Source: Rhodoblastus sp963710275 (GTDB lineage Bacteria; Pseudomonadota; Alphaproteobacteria; Rhizobiales; Beijerinckiaceae). Taken from it: 64,000 nt of DNA. This document shows positions 52,479-60,480 of this stretch, one piece after another. The translations under genes and the position numbers were made by a program. The notes under the pieces are model-generated. The model did not search any database and was not told where the DNA came from. It saw nothing but the letters and a program-made list of their open reading frames with translations. The stretch's first letter is position 1; every line of letters begins with the position of its first letter. The DNA is taken from the NCBI GenBank assembly GCA_963710275.1, contig CAVPZS010000011.1, positions 30,276 to 94,275 of the forward strand, written 5' to 3'.

Positions 52479-53477
52479 ATGGATCTCAGCACGAATTATC
52501 TCGGCTTCTCCTTGCGCAATCCGATCATCGCATCGGCCTCGCCGCTATCAGGCGATCTCGACGGGATCAGGCGGCTGGAGGATTGCGGCGCCGGCGCGAT
52601 CGTGCTGCCGTCGCTGTTTGAAGAGCAGCTTCGCCAGGAGCAGGAGCTGGCCGAATGGCTGTCGACCGTCGGCGCGGACAGTTCGCCCGAGGCCAGTTCG
52701 TATTTTCCTGCCGCCAGCGAATATAATTCCGGCTCGGCAATCTATCTCGATCTGATCGCCAAGGCCCGAGCCGCCGTGAATGTCCCCATCATCGCCAGCC
52801 TGAACGGTTCGACGCTCTCAGGCTGGATCGATCACGCCAGCCAGATCGAACAGGCCGGGGCCAGCGCCATTGAGCTCAACATCTACCGGATTGCATCCGG
52901 TCCTTCGGTGAAGATTGGCGAGGCGGAGGCGGATTGTGTCGCGCTGGTCAAAGCCGTCCGCGCCAAGACCCGCCTGCCGCTGGCGGTCAAATTGCATCCC
53001 TATTACTCGGCTTTCGGCGCATTCGCCCAAAGCCTCGACGCGGCCGGCGCCGATGGACTGGTCTTGTTCAATCGTCTTTATCAGCCTGATATCGATCTGG
53101 CGCGCCTGTGCTGGAGCAATGATGTCGCGCTCAGCAGCCCCAAGGAAATTCGTCTGGCTCTGCTGTGGATCTCATTGCTGAACGGTCGGCTGCCGCGCGC
53201 TGCGCTCGCCGCTGGCGCGGGCGTGGACAAGGCGGATGAGGTCATCAAATATCTGCTGGCGGGAGCCGACGCGGTCATGACCGCCTCCGCGCTGCTTCGC
53301 CACGGCCCCGCATATCTGCGAACCCTTGTCGCCGATTTGGAGACCTGGCTGAACCAACGCGGATTTGCATCGGTGAGCGCGATCAAGGGATTGATGAAAC
53401 ACCAGGTTCCCGGAGCGGAGGCGCAGGAACGCGGCGACTATATTCGCAGCCTGTTGGGCTATCGAAGTCAACGCTGA
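52479..53477 (+). CDS. Dihydroorotate dehydrogenase-like protein
   Basis: This 332-residue TIM-barrel flavoprotein starts MDLSTNYLGFSLRNPIIASASPLSGDLDGIRRLEDCGAGAIVLPSLFEE. It has the FMN-site segments LNIYRIASGP, LPLAVKLHPYYS and GADAVMTASALLRHGP. The DHOD catalytic Ser/Cys loop is not clear, and the genomic position differs from pyr genes. Proteins of this type are often found beside PFOR and GltD-like genes, so it probably transfers electrons or reduces a pyrimidine-like or other substrate rather than making UMP. It starts 9 bp after nifJ. Confidence 0.87.
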   Translation: MDLSTNYLGFSLRNPIIASASPLSGDLDGIRRLEDCGAGAIVLPSLFEEQLRQEQELAEWLSTVGADSSPEASSYFPAASEYNSGSAIYLDLIAKARAAVNVPIIASLNGSTLSGWIDHASQIEQAGASAIELNIYRIASGPSVKIGEAEADCVALVKAVRAKTRLPLAVKLHPYYSAFGAFAQSLDAAGADGLVLFNRLYQPDIDLARLCWSNDVALSSPKEIRLALLWISLLNGRLPRAALAAGAGVDKADEVIKYLLAGADAVMTASALLRHGPAYLRTLVADLETWLNQRGFASVSAIKGLMKHQVPGAEAQERGDYIRSLLGYRSQR

Positions 53478-53567
53478 GGAAACCATCCCGTTTTCGCGCG
53501 AAACGCGTCCGAGGGCGCCGAGCCGCGATTTTACGGCGCATCAGGCTAGCCAACGGGACTTCTCGCG

Positions 53568-56185
53568 ATGAAAGACAACTCAAGCAACCTCGGCCGGACT
53601 TCCCATAGTCTTCCCCCCGACGGCGGGCCGGAGCAGGAACAGCTCTGGCAGGAGCCGGCTGACCGGCTTTTGACAATGTTCAGAACGAAAACCGCGGGAC
53701 TGGAAACGGCGGAGGCGCGGTCGCGGTTGACGACTTATGGACCCAACGACGCCGCGAACGTCAAACATACGCCGCTCTGGCTCCAGTTCCTTGCGCGCTT
53801 CAGCAATCCCCTGATCATTATCCTTCTGATCGCTAGCGCGGTTTCCGCGACGACGGGCGATGTCGCAAGCTTCGTCATTATTTTTTGCATCGTCATGCTG
53901 AGCATTGTGTTCGATTTTGTTCAGGAAGTCCGCGCCCAGAACGCGGTGGAGGCGTTGCGCCAATCGGTCGCGGTTCAGGCGACCGTTCGACGTGACGGCA
54001 AGAGTGTCTCGGCGCCGATCCGCCAACTGGTTCCCGGCGACATCGTGGAGCTCATCGCCGGCGATCTTGTTCCCGCCGATTCGCGGCTGCTCGAAAGCCG
54101 CGATCTTTATGTCAACCAGGCGCTTCTGACCGGCGAGCCCTATCCCGCCGAGAAGCAGTGCGGCGATTGCGCGGCTGGCGCCGAAAACCCGGCCGGTGCG
54201 TCGAATGCCGTTTTTGCCGGCACTTCGGTCATCAGTGGAACCGCGACGATCCTGGTATGCCGTACTGGCGCCAGAACGGCCCTCGGCCACCTCGCCACCA
54301 GCCTGGCCGAAAAACCGCCGGCCACCGCGTTTACCGTGGGCATTCGCCGATTCGGCATGCTGATCATGCGCTTCACCATCCTGATGGTGTTGTTCGTGCT
54401 TGTCGTGAACATCGTCTTCGCCCGGCCGATGCTGGAATCTCTGATGTTCGCCGTCGCACTGGCCGTCGGGCTGACGCCCGAATTGCTGCCGATGATCGTG
54501 ACAGTGACGCTGGCCCGGTCGGCGATGCAGATGGCGAAGCGCAAGGTGATCGTCAAGCGCCTGTCCGCGATCCACGACCTCGGCGCGATGAACGTGCTGT
54601 GCACCGACAAGACCGGCACTTTGACGGAAGCAAAAATCAGGTTGTTGCGTACGATCGACGGCCACGGAGCCGACAGCGCGAACGCCTTTGCCTATGCCTA
54701 CGTCAACAGCAAGTTCGAGACCGGCATGAAGAGCCCGCTGGACGAAGCCATTCTGGCTGCCCGGCCATTCGACATGACCGGCTTCAAGAAGATCGACGAA
54801 GCGCCGTTTGATTTTGGGCGTCGCCGGGTTTCGGTTCTGGTGGAACACGGCTCGAAACGGGGCCTGTTCGTCAAGGGGGCGCCGGAAGACCTGCTGCGGT
54901 TATCGAAGCAATACCAGGACGCCGATGGCGTCGTGAAGCAACTAGACCCGGCGACGCGGCTGGTTTTTCAGGCAACCCTCGACGGACTAGGCGCGCAGGG
55001 ATTTCGTGCCCTGGGCATCGCCAGCCGGCTGGCAGGCTCAACCCCCGAAACGTCCGCTTTCGAAACCGCCGAAATCACCGACGAAACCGATCTGGTTTTT
55101 GCCGGCTTTGCCGTCTTTCTGGATCCACCGAAAGCGAGCGCCGGCGCCACGATCCGGTCAATGGCCGATGCCGGCATCGCGGTGAAAGTGTTGACCGGCG
55201 ACAACGAACTGGTGTCTCGCCACGTCTTCGCCGAGATCGGGATTCCCGTCACAGGCGTGCTGACGGGCGACTCGCTGGAAGTCATGTCGGAGGAGGCGCT
55301 GATCGGACAGCTGTCCAGCATCAACCTGTTCTGTCGGATCAGTCCGCAGCAGAAGCTACGAATCCTGCTGGCGCTGAAGCGGCTCGGCAATGTCGTCGGC
55401 TTCCTGGGCGACGGCATCAACGACGCGCCGGCCCTGCACGCGGCCGATGTCGGCATATCCGTCGACGGCGCGGCGGACGTCGCGCGTGCGGCGGCCGATA
55501 TCATCCTGCTCGAACACGATCTGTCGGTGGTCGCCGACGCCGTGGCCGGCGGTCGCGCCACGGTCCGGAACGTTTCCAAATACGTGCTGATGGGGGCAAG
55601 CTCGAACTTCGGCAACATGTTCAGCATGGCCGGCGCGACGCTGATCCTGCCGTTCCTGCCAATGCTGCCGATCCAGATCCTGCTGAACAACCTGATCTAC
55701 AATGTTTCGGAAATCGCCATCCCCTTCGATCATGTCGATCCCGAGGATGTCGTCAGGCCCGTGAAATGGGACATCAAGCTGATCGAGCGCTTCATGCTCG
55801 TTTTCGGCCCGGTCAGCTCTATCTTCGACTTCATCACGTTTTACGCCATGCTGGTTTTTTTCGGCGCGGGCGAAGCGCTGTTTCAGACCGGCTGGTTTAT
55901 CGAGTCGATGACAACGCAAACGCTGGTGGTTTTCTGCATCCGGACGCGCCGATTTAGCCTCCGCAGCAAGCCGGGCCGGTTCCTGATCGCCATGAATCTC
56001 GGCGCCGTCGCTCTTGCGGTCCTCCTGCCCCTTGTTCCGTTGGGGCGCTGGTTCGGGTTTGTGGCGCCCCGCCGCTGTTCTTCGTTTTCCTGGTCGGCGC
56101 GACAGCCGCATATCTTGGACTCGTCGAAGTCACCAAGGTCTTGTTCTACCGGTACACGACGGCGCCCCGATTGGGACGGGCCTGA
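53568..56185 (+). CDS. mgtA: Mg2+-importing P-type ATPase, frameshift near the C-terminus
   Basis: About 835 residues read as a P3B-type ATPase: TGEPYPAEK in the actuator domain, CTDKTGTLTE with phospho-Asp347, and DNELVSRHVFAEIGI and FLGDGINDAPALHAADVG in the P domain. Near 56068 one C is probably missing from a C run. The corrected frame continues VAPPPLFFVFLVGATAAYLG and ends GRA-stop at 56185, giving about 872 residues. As read, the frame runs on for 1 kb of unrelated sequence. It should import Mg2+ across the inner membrane. It lies 90 bp after the DHOD-like gene with no regulon element between them. A 180-bp copy of its 3' end occurs at 15.1 kb. Confidence 0.92.
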
Positions 56186-56279
56186 TGGCGTAGCGCTCGA
56201 TTTTCTGCTTCCGGCGTTCAAGGCGGAATGGTGCGTGCGTAAGTCGCAATGTCACTGCTGCCGGCAACAAAGTATTGCA

Positions 56280-57011
56280 TCAGGCGGTTGGGCGCCCGGG
56301 CAAATCCCGAGCGCCTTCGTCCAAGGGGGTCCAGGACGGGCTCGCCTTGACCTGCTCAGCAGTCATGACAAGGCGCAATTGGCGCTCGTTCCACAAAATC
56401 TGCCGGACCGAATCGGGCGAAATCGACACGTACTTGCGGGACCACCAGCATCCGGTTTCGACCACAATTTTGGCCACGCTCCAGGCGCGTTCATCGATCA
56501 AGAAATCCTCGACCTTGCCGATCGGGCCGTCGTCACCGGGGATGGAATAGCCGGTGACGGTAACGACGCTACGCAGATGACTCTCCGGATCATCCGGCTC
56601 CATCGTCCGATATTCCGATCCATTCGTCTGCTCCGAGCTTGTTGCCTCATCTTGTGGGACGATCGGATTCGTGAGGAAGGCTTTTCCAGTCGAAGTCCCC
56701 CCCGGATAATAGTAGTCCTAAAGCCGCCGCTCCATCTGCGTGGACATTGGCTCGTGTTCGGAAAGTTCCGGGCTTGCCTCGACCTACGCCTTGGTCAACG
56801 CGGCAGGCAGTTCCCGCAGCGCGCGGTTGGCGCTGCCTACGGAACCCGGATGCAGCAAGACTTTGCGCCCCGGCAGCCACGTTCCCGTGTCAATGACCAG
56901 CCAACGCACGCGCCAGGTCCGATCGTCGAACAGAAGATCGGCGACGCTTCCGATTTTGCCGTCGCTTGCGCCGATGGCGTAGCCTCTCGACGCCGATCCG
57001 AGCGTCAGCAT
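56280..57011 (-). pseudogene. PRC-barrel protein pseudogene with two in-frame amber codons
   Basis: The reading frame parallels the two-barrel protein at 26-781: MLTLGSASRGYAIGASDGKIG, VRWLVIDTGTWLPGRKVLLHP, then SPELSEHEPMSTQMERRL, then the second barrel with IGKVEDFLIDERAW and VVETGCWWSRKYVSI. TAG codons interrupt it at 56786-56784 (Gln in the paralogue) and 56720-56718 (Tyr in the paralogue). Both stops are in frame with the rest, so there is no frameshift. Either the gene is dead or the two barrels are made separately, the second from ATG 56603. Confidence 0.85.
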
Positions 57012-57075
57012 TTTGTCCCTTTCTGGATTTGCCGCCTTGGGCGTCCGCCCGTTTTGAGGCAGACGTCGGAGGAGC

Positions 57076-57258
57076 TTAACGATGATGTTGATGGATCAAT
57101 CCGTGATGTCTCATCATGTGATGCCGATGCTCTCGCTTCACGTGATTTTTTTCCAAATTCATTTCCTTGTGCAACATCTTGTCTTCGGCAAAGGCGCCGA
57201 CCGGCGCGAGCGCGACCGCCGAGATGAGCACAAGAGCCGCAACGAGTTTTTTCAACAT
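57076..57258 (-). CDS. Small secreted His/Met-rich peptide
   Basis: This 60-residue protein has a signal peptide (MLKKLVAALVLISAVALAP, cleavage near AFA-E) clearly related to that of the polyhistidine protein at 30775. The mature part is rich in His and Met (HRHHMMRHHGLIHQHHR at the end), suggesting binding of Cu, Ni or Zn in the periplasm. ATG 57258 has AAGGGAG 6 bp upstream; ATG 57264 is in frame. It lies between the Sel1 gene and the PRC-barrel pseudogene on the same strand, behind copy 17. Confidence 0.72.
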   Translation of the reverse strand: MLKKLVAALVLISAVALAPVGAFAEDKMLHKEMNLEKNHVKREHRHHMMRHHGLIHQHHR

Positions 57259-57338
57259 GTTCATCTCCCTTTGATGTGTCTTGCAGAAGGACGAATTTCG
57301 ACGGCGCCAAGGCGACCGGATTGCGCCACGCCCAGCCT

Positions 57339-58016
57339 TCATGGCGTCGGCTTTGCGGGCTTGATGTTCGCAGCGATATCTTTGGCGGCCTGCTCGCCCT
57401 TGTCGATTTCCGTGGGCGCCATGCGCATGAGCAGGTCGTCCCGCATGCGCTCGGCCAGGCCGTCGCCATGAAGCGCTGCATTTTCATACCAGCCGTAGGC
57501 TTGGGCCCTGTCTCGTGGGACGCCGAGCCCCAAGGCGTAAATATGGCCAAGCTGCTCTTGCGCTCTGGCGTCGCCGGAGGTCGCGGCCTTGTGCAGCCAG
57601 GATTGGGCCTTGCCGAAATCCTGGAGCGTTGCATCGCGTCTCAGATAGAGCTGCCCTAGACGTCTCTCCGCAGGCACGAATCCCTGCGCGGCAGATTTTT
57701 CGAGCAGGGCCTGCGCTTTCGCCACGTCGGTTTTTACACCGGAATCGTCGTCTTCATAAATGTCCGCGAGCCAGTATTGCGCCTTGGCGTTGCCCGAATC
57801 GGCGAGGGGCGTGAGGAGAGAACGCGCCGTTGAATCATTGCCTGCTTGGAAAGCCTGCAAAGCGACCTGCAATTTCGCATCCGCCGGCGCCGGGCGACTT
57901 TCCTTCGTCAAATAGCCGCCCACCAGTCCCGCGACGAGAACGAATGCGATGACGCCGGCCGCACGAAGGATAAGCCGAGTTTTGGCCTGTGATGCGCCGG
58001 TCGCTTGCTCAATCAT
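57339..58016 (-). CDS. Sel1-repeat (TPR-like) membrane-anchored protein
   Basis: This 225-residue protein has one N-terminal membrane helix (LILRAAGVIAFVLVAGLVGGYL) and at least four Sel1-type repeats from about residue 55 to 195: GNAKAQYWLADIYEDD, GFVPAERRLGQLYLRR, GDARAQEQLGHIYALG and GVPRDRAQAYGWYENAA. It should project into the periplasm and bind proteins. Regulon copy 17 lies 104 bp upstream. The small His/Met-rich peptide follows 80 bp downstream on the same strand. Confidence 0.85.
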   Translation of the reverse strand: MIEQATGASQAKTRLILRAAGVIAFVLVAGLVGGYLTKESRPAPADAKLQVALQAFQAGNDSTARSLLTPLADSGNAKAQYWLADIYEDDDSGVKTDVAKAQALLEKSAAQGFVPAERRLGQLYLRRDATLQDFGKAQSWLHKAATSGDARAQEQLGHIYALGLGVPRDRAQAYGWYENAALHGDGLAERMRDDLLMRMAPTEIDKGEQAAKDIAANIKPAKPTP

Positions 58017-58120
58017 GGCGGGAGCCTCTCGGTCCAGGAGCGTCAGGCGATTTCATCACCCCATGAAACCCTTGGTCTGGCGCATTGTTCGAGACTATCG
58101 GCGTGAACTCGTTAGGCGAA

Positions 58121-58137
58121 GCATCGGAATATACTCA
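58121..58137 (-). promoter_or_regulatory. 17-bp regulon element, copy 17
   Basis: Reads TGAGTATATTCCGATGC on the minus strand, 104 bp upstream of the Sel1 gene. TAGTCT at 58097-58092 is a candidate -10. It is divergent to copy 18, 101 bp away. Confidence 0.78.
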
Positions 58138-58238
58138 CGAAGGAGTGCGACGACGCATCAAGGCTGCGTTTCAGGCTGGCCAAGATGGCGGTCTCGATGT
58201 CGGTCAAAAACACAATTGTGCGTCCCAAAAACGGCTTC

Positions 58239-58255
58239 TGAGTAGATTCCGATTC
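58239..58255 (+). promoter_or_regulatory. 17-bp regulon element, copy 18
   Basis: Reads TGAGTAGATTCCGATTC and continues TGTCGTC, 65 bp upstream of the YfdX-like start. TAGACG at 58279-58284 is a candidate -10. The rest of 58017-58320 holds no gene I can support. Confidence 0.8.
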
Positions 58256-58320
58256 TGTCGTCTCAGGCCTCCCGCCAATAGACGTTGGGGTGAGTTGGAA
58301 ACGTCAGGAGAGGAAAAATT

Positions 58321-59046
58321 ATGCGTAAAATCAACAATACCCTTATCGCGGCTTTGACGGTCACAGCGCTCATGGCGGCAGCGGGCGCCAGAGCGGAAAG
58401 CCAGCCGACGCCCGATCAGAAAAAGATGACGCCACAGCAAATCTCGGCTGACAAAGATTTCGGCAAGCTCTCAACGGACGGCTCGGGCGGCCTTCGGGAT
58501 TTGTCGATGGCGCGCCTTGCCATCTACGACGGCCGCATCGACGACGCGAAGAAATTCGCCAAACAGGCCGACGCAGCTTTCAAAAAAGCGAAAACCGACG
58601 AGACGGTTTTCAACAAGGCCGAATCCGCACTCAAGCCGCCCGTAGACAAGGACGCAGCCGCCAAGAAAAGCGCAGCTGTGGCCGCGCCTGCGGACGCCAG
58701 CGAAACAGAGCGGATGAAGAAGCCGATCGCGTGGCTTCCCGTCGACGGATCCATTCTGATCAACGAGGACTATACAACCAAAGCCGCCAAGACGGCGGCT
58801 GTCGCCGGCGCCAATAAAAGCCTTGAGCACGGCGACCGCAAAGGAGCCTTGGAAAAGCTGAAGCTCGCCGACGTGAAGGTTGTCGTCGTCATGGCCGTCT
58901 TGCCTGTCGAACAGACCATCAACAAAATGGATCAAGCGGTGACGATGATCAATGACGGCAAATATTACGAGGCAAGCCAGGAGTTGCGCCAAGTGCAAGC
59001 CAGCCAGCGCTTCGATGTGGTCGATGACGTGGCGACGAGCAAATAA
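58321..59046 (+). CDS. YfdX family periplasmic protein
   Basis: This 241-residue protein has a signal peptide (NTLIAALTVTALMAAAGARA-E) and YfdX features: SMARLAIYDGRIDDAKKFAKQA, a Lys/Ala-rich linker, and KKPIAWLPVDGSILINEDY. It ends INKMDQAVTMINDGKYYEASQELRQV. YfdX proteins are periplasmic, stress- and acid-related, and may act as chaperones. A GGAGAGG Shine-Dalgarno precedes the ATG. The strand continues with three further small genes, one of them secreted. Confidence 0.88.
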   Translation: MRKINNTLIAALTVTALMAAAGARAESQPTPDQKKMTPQQISADKDFGKLSTDGSGGLRDLSMARLAIYDGRIDDAKKFAKQADAAFKKAKTDETVFNKAESALKPPVDKDAAAKKSAAVAAPADASETERMKKPIAWLPVDGSILINEDYTTKAAKTAAVAGANKSLEHGDRKGALEKLKLADVKVVVVMAVLPVEQTINKMDQAVTMINDGKYYEASQELRQVQASQRFDVVDDVATSK

Positions 59047-59232
59047 AAACTCGCCGATCGCCATTGAAAATGGGTTTCGGGTTCAACGGAAGCCTGAAAG
59101 CGCTGCTGATCGGGGTCGGCGATATGCCTGGATGCAATCGTTTGACCCCGGCAATTTTCATGATCGTCTTTTGCTGACCCGCCATTCTGTTGACACGCCT
59201 GGCGCAACCAGGATCTGAAGGAGAGTGAAACA

Positions 59233-59520
59233 ATGAATATCTATCGCCTAGATCCGATCGTCCCCGGCCATTCATGTTGGCAATTTTCGGAAGAAAAAGA
59301 TTGCGTTTGGGCGTGCGCGCCCTCGCTACGGGAGGCGCGTGATCTGGTTGCCGCCAAGACCGGCTTTGCCGCGCTCGGCGCCACCGGGGCCAATTCGCCT
59401 TGGCAGGACGAGGCCGTCACGTCATGCGTCCTGCAGCCGACCATGACGCTTATGTGCGCCGGCGACGTTGTCAGGGAAGACGGGAGTCCCGTCGACTGCG
59501 AAACCGAAACAGCTTCGTAA
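59233..59520 (+). CDS. Unrecognised small protein
   Basis: This 95-residue protein starts MNIYRLDPIVPGHSCWQFSEEKDCVWACAPSLREARDLV and has five Cys. No signal peptide or membrane helix is visible. An AAGGAGAG Shine-Dalgarno 8 bp before the ATG supports translation. The N-terminal part (W-x-x-S-x-E-K-x-x-V-W-A-x-A-x-S-x-x-x-A-R) looks like a compact domain, but I cannot name it. It lies 186 bp after the YfdX-like gene on the same strand. Confidence 0.65.
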   Translation: MNIYRLDPIVPGHSCWQFSEEKDCVWACAPSLREARDLVAAKTGFAALGATGANSPWQDEAVTSCVLQPTMTLMCAGDVVREDGSPVDCETETAS

Positions 59521-59579
59521 ATCACAATGTGAAAAGGCGCGTTGGCGGGCGCGCGCCGCAGACTGATTATTGATTTGTC

Positions 59580-59711
59580 ATGGCCCGGACGCCGGACGAA
59601 ATCACTCGCGCGAAAGACATCCTGAGTTCGATCAATCCGACACGGCTCGACGTGCATCCTTGCGCTGAAAAGTCGGCGCCAGTTGAACTGCCTTTTGCCG
59701 CGAAAGGCTGA
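59580..59711 (+). CDS. Possible 43-residue protein
   Basis: A short frame starting MARTPDEITRAKDILSSINP has natural-looking composition, but there is no Shine-Dalgarno before its ATG. It may be a small gene or a fragment. Flanking bases up to 59766 show nothing else. Confidence 0.3.
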   Translation: MARTPDEITRAKDILSSINPTRLDVHPCAEKSAPVELPFAAKG

Positions 59712-59766
59712 AAGCCGCCACGCCGAAACGCACGACGGATAATCAACGCATCGAAGGAAATAAGCC

Positions 59767-60177
59767 ATGAACCATCTTGTTCACGCTCTCGTCATCGCGC
59801 CATTCGTTTTGGCGGGGGCATTCCCCGCCGCCGCAGCCGAGGCCCCGTGCGCGCCTGGTCCTGCCACTCTTTTGAAAATGGCCGACGCCGGCGCTTACAA
59901 CGCCAACCGCGGCGCATGCGCGCAAACGGCGCAATCCAATATTAAGGAATGGCGAATCAAGCTTGATAAGTTCGAAGAGAACGCCAAGGTCGATTCTAAG
60001 GAAGCACAGAAGTCCGCCGTCAACGATTTGAACGCGGCCTGGACCAAGGCCAGCGACGCGGCGGCCAAACTGGAGACGACACGCGCTGCGGATTGGGAAA
60101 GCGCGAAAGCCTCTTTCAACAAAGCATCCGACGAACTTGCAGCGACCTGGTCCAAGGTTCGCGCTGAAGTGAAATGA
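59767..60177 (+). CDS. Small secreted helical protein
   Basis: This 136-residue protein has a signal peptide (ALVIAPFVLAGAFPAAAA-E). The mature domain is mostly amphipathic helix with many Lys, Ala and Asp (EWRIKLDKFEENAKVDSKEA, DLNAAWTKASDAAAKLE). Two Cys sit near the mature N-terminus. It is probably periplasmic and possibly oligomeric, like other small helical stress proteins. A GAAGGAAA Shine-Dalgarno precedes the ATG. The family is not recognised. Confidence 0.65.
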   Translation: MNHLVHALVIAPFVLAGAFPAAAAEAPCAPGPATLLKMADAGAYNANRGACAQTAQSNIKEWRIKLDKFEENAKVDSKEAQKSAVNDLNAAWTKASDAAAKLETTRAADWESAKASFNKASDELAATWSKVRAEVK

Positions 60178-60330
60178 AAGCAAAGGATGTGCTTTTTGGA
60201 TGGGCCTGCAAGCCCGCGCAAAACTAGCTTTGTTCGGCTACTTCGTGATTGGCGCGGCTATCGGCAGCAATCAGACGGCCGCGATTTGCTCCATGCCGGC
60301 AAGGTCGGTTTTGAATTCTGGAGAAATGAC

Positions 60331-60480
60331 ATGCTCTATTTCGAACTGCTGCGGGTTAAAGGCATATTGATTGTGACGCCACGCGGACCGCTTGAAATGG
60401 CCGACTTTGAACGCGTCGCCAAGGAGGTCGACTGCAAGGGAGGCACAGCGCCGTGCGGCCTATTTTCCTTGTCGCGATAA
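60331..60480 (+). pseudogene. Truncated SpoIIAA-like (STAS) gene
   Basis: The first 35 or so residues (MLYFELLRVKGILIVTPRGP, then LEMADFERVAKEVD) match the start of SpoIIAA-like/STAS proteins, normally about 120 residues. After that the frame runs into the transglycosylase gene and stops at 60480. The GGAGA Shine-Dalgarno and ATG remain. The 3' part has been lost, probably when the transglycosylase fragment was joined here. Confidence 0.6.

Noticed and set aside
56718..56786. Amber codons as evidence for pyrrolysine or code reassignment
   Set aside because: No pyl genes are visible, and the paralogue has ordinary Gln and Tyr codons at these sites; a pseudogene is simpler.
56186..57227. C-terminal extension of the Mg ATPase by about 350 residues
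   Set aside because: Caused by the frameshift near 56068; the extension is antisense to the PRC-barrel pseudogene.
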